NCBI GenBank assembly: GCA_041397865.1
Contig: JAWKVT010000001.1
Location: 1,178,001 to 1,242,000, forward strand
DNA: 64,000 nt
Direction: 5' to 3'
Source of the DNA: TMED27 sp041397865
Lineage (GTDB): Bacteria > Pseudomonadota > Alphaproteobacteria > Micavibrionales > Micavibrionaceae
Positions 44,675 through 52,688 of this stretch are shown in pieces (the first letter of the stretch is position 1; every line of letters starts with the position of its first letter). The position numbers and the translations under genes were made by a program. The notes under the pieces were generated by a model. That model did no database searches. It worked only from the letters and a program-made list of their open reading frames with translations, and was not told where the DNA came from.

Positions 44675-45358
44675 TTACCCCGCAAGAGCATCGACCATAT
44701 CTTCAAGACGCACCTCACGTCCCGCACCAACCTTGTTCAAATGATCATGCATGTGGTCAATAACAACATCGTTATAACCGTGGAAAAAGTGATTGGCACC
44801 TTCAACAGACCGATAATCAATCTCAATACCTTTCTGCTGATGCAAACGATCGACAAACTCCGCAACTGACGGCGCGTCCACCACATCATCCTTCTCTCCA
44901 TGCAACACAAGGCCCGAAGTCGGGCAAGGCGCCAAAAAGCTAAAATCTTCAGTATTTGTCGGCGGCGCGATCGAGATAAAACCGTGAATTTCCGGACGAC
45001 GCATCAAGAGCTGCATACCAATCCATGCACCAAAGGAAAACCCGCCAATCCACACATAAGGGGCATTTGGGTTAATCTCCTGCATCCAGTCCAAAGCCGC
45101 AGCGGCATCGCTCAACTCACCTTCACCCCGGTCATAAACGCCCTGAGAACGGCCTACACCGCGAAAGTTAAACCGCAGACATGAAAAACCGCGAGCCGCA
45201 AACCCCTGAAACATATTATAAGTAATCTTATTATTCATCGTTCCACCATGCTCGGGATTCGGATGAAGAATCAGAGCAAGAGGGGCATTTTTAATTTTTG
45301 AGTGAGAATAGCGTCCTTCAAGGCGGCCCGCCGGGCCATTGAAAATTACTTCTGGCAT
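44675..45358 (-). CDS. Alpha/beta hydrolase (COG2945-like)
   Basis: 227 residues. Alpha/beta hydrolase fold with HPNPEHGGTMNNKI, LRFNFRGVGRSQG, the nucleophile elbow GGFSFGAW, acid near LHGEKDDVVDAP and the catalytic His in GANHFFHGY. This small serine hydrolase type is often found directly upstream of iscR and a cysteine desulfurase in alphaproteobacteria, as here, but divergent. The substrate is unknown. Confidence 0.85.
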   Translation of the reverse strand: MPEVIFNGPAGRLEGRYSHSKIKNAPLALILHPNPEHGGTMNNKITYNMFQGFAARGFSCLRFNFRGVGRSQGVYDRGEGELSDAAAALDWMQEINPNAPYVWIGGFSFGAWIGMQLLMRRPEIHGFISIAPPTNTEDFSFLAPCPTSGLVLHGEKDDVVDAPSVAEFVDRLHQQKGIEIDYRSVEGANHFFHGYNDVVIDHMHDHLNKVGAGREVRLEDMVDALAG

Positions 45359-45655
45359 AGAGTTCCCTTAACATTTTTCGGGTTGCATTAACCACCCCCC
45401 GGCACACTAACAATATCTAGATATGCAAACAGGCGTTTTACAAAGCGCTTTCTATATATGAAACATAGGCTCATATGTCCAGAAAAATCACATAACCGTT
45501 TGATTTTACTTGTGGATAGCACAAAGTCACGCAACCCGCCCTCAAAACCATCATAAAAAATGTGGATTTCATCCAAATAATTGCATCTAAATTGGAAAAC
45601 GTTACGAATAACTAATATAACAACTTGAGAATATAAGAATGGATTGCAAAAAGAC

Positions 45656-46132
45656 ATGCACCCACAAGAGCAACAAACCGTAAAACTCAACACCCGCGGC
45701 CAATATGCGGTTATGGCTATGGTCGAACTTGCCAGAGCGCAAAACACGCGCACCCTCCCCTTATCGGAAATTGCCGATAATGCGGGAATATCCCTTTCAT
45801 ATCTTGAACAACTCATCGCCGGCCTGCGCCGTCACGGCCTTGTCGCAAGCTACCGCGGTCCCGGCGGCGGCTACAGCCTCAGCAAACCAGCAGAAAGTAT
45901 CATCGTTACAGAAATTCTAGTTGCTGCCGAAGACAGCACTCCCGCGCGCCGCTCACAAACAAGACACGCAAAAAGCAAAACCTGCCTCAAAACACACACC
46001 CTGTGGGAACACGCTGGACATATTCTGTCAATAGCACTAAGCAAAGTAACGCTTCAGGATGTTCTGAATCAGGAACTCAAAAACCACCCTCACACACGCA
46101 AAGTATTTGAACTCATGGCTAAAAGCGCTTAA
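45656..46132 (+). CDS. iscR: Rrf2-family regulator, IscR-like
   Basis: 158 residues from the ATG at 45656 (a TTG at 45644 is possible). The N-terminal winged helix is typical (LNTRGQYAVMAMVELA, ISLSYLEQLIAGLRRHGLVASYRGPGGGYSL). The cluster-binding loop that holds three Cys and one His in IscR reads PARRSQTRHAKSKTCLKTHTLWEH here. Only one Cys remains, and the two other Cys positions are Arg/His-like. It is immediately followed by a cysteine desulfurase gene, the standard iscR-iscS arrangement. Confidence 0.85.
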   Translation: MHPQEQQTVKLNTRGQYAVMAMVELARAQNTRTLPLSEIADNAGISLSYLEQLIAGLRRHGLVASYRGPGGGYSLSKPAESIIVTEILVAAEDSTPARRSQTRHAKSKTCLKTHTLWEHAGHILSIALSKVTLQDVLNQELKNHPHTRKVFELMAKSA

Positions 46133-46142
46133 AAAAACAGCC

Positions 46143-47255
46143 ATGAAGGCAAAAACCTACCTTGATTACAATGCAACAACGCCAATAAGGTCTGAAGCCC
46201 AAAGCGCGATAAACGACGCCTTAAACGCGCCGCACAACGCCTCTTCAATACACAGCCACGGTCGAGAAGGACGAAAAATTATAGAAACGGCCCGCGAACA
46301 TGTTGCGGCCCTTGTCGGCGCAACCGCCAATCAAATAATCTTTAGCTCCGGCGCAACCGAAGGCAACAACACAATCCTCCGGCATTTTGAAGACGAACAC
46401 ATCCTCGTTTCCGCCATCGAACACCCATCGGTTTTGGAAACCGTCCCAAACGCGCAGCATATCGCTGTGACCTCCAAAGGCACCCTTGACTTAAACGCAC
46501 TGGAACGTGCCCTTAAAGCAAAAAAAACCGCCCTCGTCTCTGTAATGCTGGCTAACAACGAAACAGGCGTAATACAGCCGGTAAAAGAAGCAGCAGCCCT
46601 AGCGCACGAACACGGCGCCCTCTTTCATTGCGATGCTGTACAAGCCGCCGGACGCATCCCTTTAAACATGGCCGAATACGGCATAGATTTTTTAACGCTC
46701 TCCTCTCATAAGATCGGCGGGCCGCAAGGCGTAGGTGCGATTGCGCTAGGCATATGCGGCATCGCCCCTTCGCTTTTGCGCGGCGGGGGGCAGGAAAGAG
46801 GCATGCGCGCAGGCACTGAAAACGTTGCCGGTATTGCCGGTTTCGGAGCCGCCGCAAAACTTGCGCACGAAGAACTCGGCCACAACCAAAGCAAAACAGC
46901 CGCTTTACAAAAAAATCTGGAAACCGCTCTTTCAAACATAAAAGACATTATAATTTACGGTCAGAATACCCGGCGCATAAACAACACAACACTCTTCTCC
47001 CTCCCCGGCGCATCCTCGGAAACCCTGCTGATGGCCCTCGACCTCGAAGGCATCGCCGTCTCAAACGGCTCCGCCTGCTCCAGTGGACGGATCGCGCCAA
47101 GCCACGTACTCAAAGCCATGAACGCAAGCAAAGAAGAAAGCGCTGGCACCCTGCGCATCTCCACAGGATGGAACACATCCCAAAACGACATTGATCGCTT
47201 TCTGGAAGTCTGGCAAAACATCATCAACCGGATAAAGGACAAAACAAATGCCTGA
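46143..47255 (+). CDS. Cysteine desulfurase (NifS/IscS-like)
   Basis: 370 residues from the ATG at 46143. PLP aminotransferase class V: YLDYNATTPIR, ATEGNNTIL, the H in SAIEHPSVLE, NNETGVIQPV, the PLP lysine in LSSHKIGGPQGVG, RGGGQERGMRAGTENVAGI and the sulfur-carrying Cys in SNGSACSSGRIAPSHVL. It donates sulfur for Fe-S cluster or tRNA thiolation. It overlaps the ferredoxin gene by eight bases. MnmA, which needs such a sulfur donor, lies 1.3 kb downstream. Confidence 0.93.
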   Translation: MKAKTYLDYNATTPIRSEAQSAINDALNAPHNASSIHSHGREGRKIIETAREHVAALVGATANQIIFSSGATEGNNTILRHFEDEHILVSAIEHPSVLETVPNAQHIAVTSKGTLDLNALERALKAKKTALVSVMLANNETGVIQPVKEAAALAHEHGALFHCDAVQAAGRIPLNMAEYGIDFLTLSSHKIGGPQGVGAIALGICGIAPSLLRGGGQERGMRAGTENVAGIAGFGAAAKLAHEELGHNQSKTAALQKNLETALSNIKDIIIYGQNTRRINNTTLFSLPGASSETLLMALDLEGIAVSNGSACSSGRIAPSHVLKAMNASKEESAGTLRISTGWNTSQNDIDRFLEVWQNIINRIKDKTNA

Positions 47256-47586
47256 AATCACCTTCCTGCATACGGATGGAACGCAACAAACAATCGACGC
47301 CGAAGACAACTGGTCAATCATGCAAGTCGCCCTCGAACATAAAATCAAAGGCATAGAGGGCGCCTGCGGCGGTGCCATGGCCTGCGCCACCTGCCATATT
47401 TATATCCACCCGGACTGGCTGGAACGGGTCTCCGCCGAAGATAACGAAAAATCCGAAGAAGAAGAAGACATGCTCGATATCGCCTTTGACATACGCACCA
47501 CTTCACGTCTGGGCTGTCAGATAAAATTAAACGAGGCCCTCGACGGCCTCATCGTCGCCCTGCCCGGCACCAAAACGGAGTGGTAA
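47248..47586 (+). CDS. 2Fe-2S ferredoxin (adrenodoxin type)
   Basis: 112 residues. Cluster ligands in C-GGAMA-C-AT-C (CxxxxxCxxC near residues 43-51) and a later C in RLGCQIKL, the adrenodoxin/ISC-ferredoxin pattern. It follows the cysteine desulfurase with an 8-base overlap, so it probably delivers electrons for Fe-S cluster assembly. The acidic stretch KSEEEEDMLD fits the partner-binding helix of this type. Confidence 0.92.
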   Translation: MPEITFLHTDGTQQTIDAEDNWSIMQVALEHKIKGIEGACGGAMACATCHIYIHPDWLERVSAEDNEKSEEEEDMLDIAFDIRTTSRLGCQIKLNEALDGLIVALPGTKTEW

Positions 47587-47889
47587 ATGATACGCCACAT
47601 CGTCATGTTCACAGCCAGAAATAAAACCGACCTTGCGGCAATCGAAAACGGTCTGAAAAACCTCACCGAAATCCCCGGCGACTTCACCATCGAAATCACC
47701 CGCAACCGGAAAACAGATCAAATTGCCAACGACATAGATATCGTCGTCTACGGAGAATTCCCCGACCAGAACGCCCTCAACGCTTATAAAGCCCACCCGC
47801 TCTACGCAAAGTCTACGACAATCGTTCGCCCCTTGCGTGAACTCCGCATCGCCGCGGATATAGAAACAACCACCACAAAAACTGCCTAG
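47587..47889 (+). CDS. Dabb (stress-responsive alpha/beta barrel) protein
   Basis: 100 residues. Starts IRHIVMFTARN, with DIDIVVYGEFPDQNALNAYKAHPLY in the middle, the signature of dimeric alpha/beta-barrel Dabb proteins. It abuts the ferredoxin stop (TAAATG), so it is probably co-transcribed. Function is unknown; some members bind small aromatic ligands. Confidence 0.85.
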   Translation: MIRHIVMFTARNKTDLAAIENGLKNLTEIPGDFTIEITRNRKTDQIANDIDIVVYGEFPDQNALNAYKAHPLYAKSTTIVRPLRELRIAADIETTTTKTA

Positions 47890-47898
47890 AAACAGGGC

Positions 47899-48315
47899 CT
47901 AAAAAGGGCTTCCCCCTCTTCTAACGACATGATCCAGCGTATAACCGTTCATGGTTCTGATAAATGCCTCCACCCCTTCAAACAGGCAATGCTTAAGTTT
48001 GCAGGCATCGGTAATCCTGCATGTATTGTGTTCCGCGTCGAAACACTCAACCATATGCATATTGGGTTCAAGCTCTTTAATCACATCTCCTAAGCGCAAC
48101 TGGCCCGCACCAGCAGCGATCCTCACACCCCCGCCCTTTCCTTTCACAGTCTCTATATAGCCGAGCTGCGCCAGACGATGAACCACCTTCACAAGATGGT
48201 TACGCGATATATTGTAATATGCCGCAATCTCGGCAACACTCGACAAGCGCTCAGGGCGTTCCGCCAAGTACATAAGCGTGCGAAGGCTGTAATCTGTAAA
48301 CGAAGTAAGCTGCAT
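47899..48315 (-). CDS. Rrf2-family regulator, NsrR-like
   Basis: 138 residues. Winged-helix N-terminus (FTDYSLRTLMYLAE, ISRNHLVKVVHRLAQLGYIETVKGKGGGV) and the 2Fe-2S or 4Fe-4S ligand region VECFDAEHNTCRITDACKLKHCLFEG. It has all three NsrR-type cysteines and one more. NsrR-like proteins sense nitric oxide. It is encoded convergent to the Fe-S operon; its targets are not visible. Confidence 0.88.
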   Translation of the reverse strand: MQLTSFTDYSLRTLMYLAERPERLSSVAEIAAYYNISRNHLVKVVHRLAQLGYIETVKGKGGGVRIAAGAGQLRLGDVIKELEPNMHMVECFDAEHNTCRITDACKLKHCLFEGVEAFIRTMNGYTLDHVVRRGGSPF

Positions 48316-48588
48316 GCCCTAAGCATAAAGCATAATTGCATAACAAGCACGATAATTATAACCTGAGCGAGTTGAAAGACCGCAAATCGACTAACCGCCC
48401 ACATCGAAAACGCAAAAAATTATGTTAAAAATACCCGCATTTTCTGGACTTTTTCCCACAACCCCCTTATATTCCCGCCCGTTATTCGGTTTCTTGGCTT
48501 TGCTTTTTGGCAAAACCGAAACAGCGACAAATACAAATTTGTCGATTAAAGGACCAACAAAGTTCTGAAAAAGCAACAGAAAGTAACT

Positions 48589-49713
48589 ATGAACACCCTC
48601 GGATTTGACAAAAACCCAGAAAATACCCGTGTCGTCGTTGCCATGTCCGGCGGCGTAGACTCTTCGGTATGCGCCGCCCTCTTGCATGAGCAAGGCTATG
48701 ATGTCGTCGGCGTCACACTCCAGCTTTATGATATGGGTGATAAAACTGCAAAAACAAAGACCTGCTGCGCCGGGCAAGATATATACGACGCTAAAAAAGT
48801 AGCCGACAAATGCGGATTTCCCCACTATGTCCTCAACTACGAAAGCAACTTCCGGGAAAGCGTCATTGATGACTTTGCCGATAGCTATTTGCGCGGTGAA
48901 ACGCCAATTCCTTGCGTCAAATGCAACCAGAGCGTCAAATTCCGTGATCTGCTAAAAGTCGCCCACGACCTCGGCGCAGACTGCATGGCCACCGGTCATT
49001 ACATCAAACGCACCGTCAACAGCCAGGGTAAAGCCGAACTCCACCGCGCACACGATCACGGAAAAGATCAAAGCTATTTTCTTTTTGCCACCACACAAGA
49101 ACAACTTGATTTTCTGCGTTTCCCCCTGGGAGACTGGAGCAAAGACAAAACACGCGCCGAAGCCGGACGCCTCGGCCTCGTCACAGCCGACAAACCGGAT
49201 TCACAGGATATCTGCTTCGTACCTGGCGGCGATTACGCCAGCGTAGTCAAAAAAATCCGCCCGGAAAGTGAAAAACCCGGTGACATCGCGCATATTGATG
49301 GCCGCATTATCGGCAAACATGATGGCATCATCCATTACACAATTGGCCAACGTCGCGGAATTGGCATCGGCGGCGGCGTATCGAAAAATAACGAGCCGCT
49401 TTACGTGACCAGCATAGAATACGAAACAAACCGTATCGTAGTGGGGCCAAAAAACGCCCTCGCCCGTAAAACCATCCACATTCAGGATTGCAACTGGCTT
49501 GAAAGCATTCCGGAAAACGGCCTACCCGTAAACCTAAAATTTCGTTCAATCATGAAACCCGTCCCCGCCCGCCTGCTAAACAACACAAACGGCAGCGCCG
49601 AAATACGCCTGGATGAAGCCCAATACGGCGTCTCCCCCGGCCAGGCCGCAGTATGCTACGCCGGCGACCGCGTACTAGGCGGCGGCTGGATCACCCATAG
49701 CGAAGCCGCTTGA
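48589..49713 (+). CDS. mnmA: tRNA-specific 2-thiouridylase MnmA
   Basis: 374 residues. PP-loop VAMSGGVDSSVCAALL, VTLQLYD, the first catalytic Cys in PCVKCNQSVKF, ATGHY, KDQSYFLFA, and the second Cys in PDSQDICFVPGGDY. HYTIGQRRGIGIGG and the C-terminal beta barrel are also present. It thiolates U34 of Lys, Glu and Gln tRNAs with sulfur from a cysteine desulfurase. Upstream (48316-48588) is an intergenic region with no gene. Confidence 0.95.
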   Translation: MNTLGFDKNPENTRVVVAMSGGVDSSVCAALLHEQGYDVVGVTLQLYDMGDKTAKTKTCCAGQDIYDAKKVADKCGFPHYVLNYESNFRESVIDDFADSYLRGETPIPCVKCNQSVKFRDLLKVAHDLGADCMATGHYIKRTVNSQGKAELHRAHDHGKDQSYFLFATTQEQLDFLRFPLGDWSKDKTRAEAGRLGLVTADKPDSQDICFVPGGDYASVVKKIRPESEKPGDIAHIDGRIIGKHDGIIHYTIGQRRGIGIGGGVSKNNEPLYVTSIEYETNRIVVGPKNALARKTIHIQDCNWLESIPENGLPVNLKFRSIMKPVPARLLNNTNGSAEIRLDEAQYGVSPGQAAVCYAGDRVLGGGWITHSEAA

Positions 49714-49755
49714 CATGACACATAAATAACGCCATAACATTCCCCACCCTAAAGC

Positions 49756-49800
49756 GGCGGTGTAGCTCAGGGGTTAGAGCAGAGGAATCATAATCCTTGT
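49756..49800 (+). repeat. Partial duplicate of the 5' half of the downstream tRNA
   Basis: 45 bases identical to 49924-49968 (acceptor 5' strand, D arm and anticodon arm with CAT). From 49801 the sequence diverges and no T arm or matching acceptor 3' strand is present. It is a tRNA pseudogene or one end of a direct repeat 168 bases long. It could mark an insertion/excision event at the tRNA. Confidence 0.8.
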
Positions 49801-49923
49801 TTCCTGTTTGAGAGCCGCCAAAAAGATGTTGTGAACCAATGTCTTGAGAAGTATAAAAACATAACCCTACCCTTCGGGGTATCATTGGGGTAACAAATCG
49901 GTCTTCATGACCATTTAGGTTAC

Positions 49924-49999
49924 GGCGGTGTAGCTCAGGGGTTAGAGCAGAGGAATCATAATCCTTGTGTCGGGTGTTCAAATCACCCCACCGCTACCA
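49924..49999 (+). tRNA. tRNA with anticodon CAT (Met elongator, or Ile after lysidine modification)
   Basis: 76 bases with encoded CCA. Acceptor GGCGGTG/CACCGCT (first pair G-T), D arm GCTC...GAGC, anticodon stem GAGGA/TCCTT with loop ATCATAA and T arm GGGTG-TTCAAAT-CACCC. The loop centre gives CAT. It lacks the C1/A72 mismatch of initiator tRNA, so it is elongator Met or Ile2. The identity elements do not decide between them by eye. Confidence 0.88.
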
Positions 50000-50124
50000 A
50001 CCTTTCCCTAAAATCATCGCGTCAAAAATCAGTAGCAAAATCAGCCAAGCATAATTTTAGCATCAACAGCCTATTTTAACTCCGGTTTTAAAAATAAAAT
50101 CATTTGGGAAAATAGTGCTTTATA

Positions 50125-50994
50125 ATGTTCGCGTATAATTATCTTGAAAATAAGATAGAGCAAATTGTTAAATCAAGATTTCCTGAAGCAGTAACTATTT
50201 CGGGATTAAAATGGCATATAGACGAGATTGAGTATGAAACGGATTTAATCAGTTTCATTGACTCACAAATTATAATAATCGAAGCAAAATCTGGAAAAAT
50301 ATCAGACACAGCTTTGCGTGGGGCCCCCAAACGATTACAGCGCGACTTGGGTGAGTTGTTGATTGAACCTAGTGTACAATCCTTGAGACTGAAAAATCTA
50401 TTATTAGACCTTATTGCCAATCCTCAAAAAAGCGATCCAATTCGAGAAAAATTACCCATAGACTTAGCAAAAATACACAAAGTCCATAGGGTTTCTGTAT
50501 CCTTAGAAGACTTCGCTACAATACAGGCAAACATCAAGAACATATCAGACACTGGGTGGCTACCTGAAAATTTTGAACCATGCCCTACATTCTGTTTAGG
50601 AGACTTTCAAACAATATTTGATATCCTCGAACACCCTGTTCAAATAATCCATTACATTCAACAAAGAGCAATATTAGAACAGAACGTTAAGTATCTGGGC
50701 GATGAGTTGGATTTACTCGGCTGGTATATTGGAACCTTGTTTAATATTCCTGATTTTGGTGATGAGTTTAGTCAGATCATGGTGACTGGAAGCTCAGAAG
50801 TGATCGATAAATACTATAATGGTAAAGATCATGGCTTAGACGTAGAAAAACCAAAGGCAAAATTACACTCACTGTTTGAAAAAATTTTAATACAACTTGA
50901 ACAACGTAAAACAGAACGTTGGACTGAAGTCGGCGTTATCCTTCATATGTTCACACCGGATGATCAAAAGAAATTAGCTAGCTTATGCCTTTGA
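50125..50994 (+). CDS. Putative PD-(D/E)xK nuclease-like protein, C-terminus replaced by IS sequence
   Basis: 289 residues. YETDLISFIDSQIIIIEAKSGKIS near residue 37 fits the D...ExK core of the restriction endonuclease fold (NERD/Mrr-like). The rest is not recognised. The gene is visibly richer in A/T than its neighbours. Its last four codons (SLCL and stop) come from the truncated IS200 copy starting at 50980, so the true C-terminus is lost. It lies directly downstream of the tRNA duplication, suggesting a small acquired island. Confidence 0.6.
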   Translation: MFAYNYLENKIEQIVKSRFPEAVTISGLKWHIDEIEYETDLISFIDSQIIIIEAKSGKISDTALRGAPKRLQRDLGELLIEPSVQSLRLKNLLLDLIANPQKSDPIREKLPIDLAKIHKVHRVSVSLEDFATIQANIKNISDTGWLPENFEPCPTFCLGDFQTIFDILEHPVQIIHYIQQRAILEQNVKYLGDELDLLGWYIGTLFNIPDFGDEFSQIMVTGSSEVIDKYYNGKDHGLDVEKPKAKLHSLFEKILIQLEQRKTERWTEVGVILHMFTPDDQKKLASLCL

Positions 50995-51235
50995 GCCATT
51001 GCACGATCTGACTTATATTCTGCGTCGGACGATAGCCAATAAACATGTGCACATGATCGCTCGCGACCTTCCCGGTTATAATCTCAAGCTCGTGCTCCAT
51101 GGCTATCTGGCGCAGAACATCTCTGGTGCGCACCGCCACCTCGCCTGTCATCACCCTCTTCCGGTACTTTGGAACCCAGATCAGGTGCACTTTTAAATCC
51201 GTCTTCGTGTGGCTGCCTATCGTATAACGTCGCAT
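50978..51235 (-). pseudogene. tnpA: tnpA, IS200-type transposase, C-terminus deleted
   Basis: Identical to the first 85 residues of the intact TnpA (to QWLKGIS), including the HUH motif, then ends by chance in host sequence. The catalytic tyrosine region is gone, so it is inactive. Confidence 0.92.
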
Positions 51236-51303
51236 AGCGACAGGTATAAACTTCTCTTCGCCTGAAGGCGAGGGATTTTAACCATCCCCGATGGGGACAT
51301 TAA
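50980..51303 (-). mobile_element. IS200/IS605-type element, copy 3, truncated
   Basis: Matches copy 2 from AGCTTATGCC to GGGGACATTAA. The other end with its hairpin and 215 bases is missing, replaced by the low-GC ORF. Only one subterminal hairpin set (CGCCTGAAGGCG, CCCCGATGGGG) remains. It lies 11 bases upstream of the response-regulator box of the next operon. Confidence 0.9.
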
Positions 51304-51313
51304 CAAAAACGGC

Positions 51314-51330
51314 CTTCAGCTTCCCTTCAG
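51314..51330 (+). promoter_or_regulatory. PmrA/QseB-type direct repeat upstream of the hemolysin-family operon
   Basis: CTTCAG-N5-CTTCAG with an 11-base period, the spacing of OmpR/PmrA-class response regulator sites (consensus near CTTAAG-N5-CTTAAG). The repeat is 51 bases upstream of the first ATG, in place of a -35 box, with GATAAA at 51348-51353 as a possible -10. The operon's last two genes encode an OmpR-type regulator and its kinase, so autoregulation is likely. Confidence 0.6.
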
Positions 51331-51380
51331 GTTCATAAAGCATCCTTGATAAAGAACATAACCAATCAAGGTGCGCAAAC

Positions 51381-52085
51381 GTGCTCAAACTTATCTATCA
51401 AGAAAACAACATTGATACGGCCAATCTTTACCTCCTTGAAGACCGCACGCGCCGGATAAGTCCGCTCACCCCTTCGGTGGTCAGTATTACGAGTCTATTT
51501 GAGCCGGAACGTGAGCGAGTCGCGAATTTTATAAAGGCCATATACAAGCGGAGCTATAAAGCCGATATCGAAGTAAATTATCCTGTTCTGATGAGTGTAC
51601 GGAATGCGGATGGCGATATTCTAGCGGCTGTCGGTTTTCGCCACGCAAAAGATGAGTCGCTCTTTCTGGAGCATTACACGCAAGCCCCAATAGAAACGCT
51701 GTTGGGTTGCTTGCGCCATGAAATTGTTGAGATTGGGAATCTGGCCTCTGCTGGCCAAGGCGCCTCCGCTTTTCTTTTCGCTGCGCTGGCTTCTTACCTG
51801 AATAACAAGGGCATCCTCTATGCCGCTATTACCGGTACAGATTTCCTCCATCGTTATTTTGAACGTGTAGGCCTGAAACCGCGCAAACTTTGTAATGCCG
51901 ATATCTCGGCTGTGAAACATGATACACAAAACTGGGGCAGTTATTACGATACGCAGCCACGCGTATTGGTCGGCTCTGTTGAAACAGGTGTAAAGCGATT
52001 GAAAGTCATGCTGGGAGCAGAGTTTGAGGATTGCCGTCCGCGCCTGTTCCCGCGCCTGCATTATACACAGGAAACAAAAATCTAA
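51381..52085 (+). CDS. Thermostable hemolysin family protein (PF12261-like)
   Basis: 234 residues. The middle has the family pattern YKADIEVNYPVLMSVRNADGDILAAVGFRHA, EHYTQAPIETLL and EIVEIGNLASAGQGASAFLFAALASYL, ending with LFPRLHYTQET. The fold is GNAT-like, related to acyl-homoserine lactone synthases, so despite its name it may be an acyltransferase. First gene of a ten-gene operon; its stop overlaps the next start (TAATG). No signal peptide. Confidence 0.82.
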   Translation: MLKLIYQENNIDTANLYLLEDRTRRISPLTPSVVSITSLFEPERERVANFIKAIYKRSYKADIEVNYPVLMSVRNADGDILAAVGFRHAKDESLFLEHYTQAPIETLLGCLRHEIVEIGNLASAGQGASAFLFAALASYLNNKGILYAAITGTDFLHRYFERVGLKPRKLCNADISAVKHDTQNWGSYYDTQPRVLVGSVETGVKRLKVMLGAEFEDCRPRLFPRLHYTQETKI

Positions 52086-52687
52086 TGGCAAAAAACCTAA
52101 ACAAAAACAGAATGCTTGGTTCAAAAATAGCCTTGGCCGTTACCGTTCTTGTCGTTCTTTTTTCACGCCAATATTAGCCGGAAGAAAGCGTCCATCATGA
52201 AATTTTCGAAATGGTTGGCTCTATCCTGGTTGGCCTGTGTGCAATGGGCCGCCTGTATACCAGTGTCTTTTTGGGAGGTTATAAAAACCATACGCTCATT
52301 ACACACGGCATATACGCTGTTTTGCGCAATCCTTTATATTTCTTTTCCCTGCTAGGGATAATCGGGGTTGCACTGATGTCCAACCATGTGTCGATTATGA
52401 TTGGCTTGCCGCTTTTCTTTTTGTTTTTGTATTTCGGCCTGATCAGAAGAGAGCAGGCTTTTTTGCAAACAACATTCGGAAGCAAATATGAGAACTATAA
52501 AAAGGATGCAGCAGCTCTGATTCCGAATTTTTCAAATTACAATGCTCCGGACTGCATTACCATTCATCCGCGTTTTGTGACCAACGCGTTTAAGGATGCA
52601 ATCTGGTGGCTGGCAGCGCTGCCAATCATAGAACTTTCCGAGTATTTGCAAGAAATAAAGATCATTCCTGTGTTTTTTGTAGGATAA
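52085..52687 (+). pseudogene. ICMT-like phospholipid/isoprenylcysteine methyltransferase with in-frame amber
   Basis: One open frame of 200 codons from ATG 52085 is broken only by a TAG at 52175-52177. Before it: a leader and membrane helix (KIALAVTVLVVLFSRQY). After it, in the same frame: PEESVHHEIFEMVGSILVGLCAMGRLYTSVFLGGYKN, GIYAVLRNPLYFFSLLG and RREQAFLQTTFGSKYENYKK, the isoprenylcysteine methyltransferase/PEMT family core. Membrane-embedded SAM-dependent methyltransferase. A single TGG-to-TAG change would explain it (inference). Downstream translation could restart at ATG 52211. Confidence 0.78.
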
Positions 52688-52688
52688 A

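Noticed and set aside
52085..52687. Stop-codon reassignment (TAG read as sense) for the whole genome
   Set aside because: TAG ends other clear genes in the window (4481, 17999, 18116), so a local amber or error is more likely.
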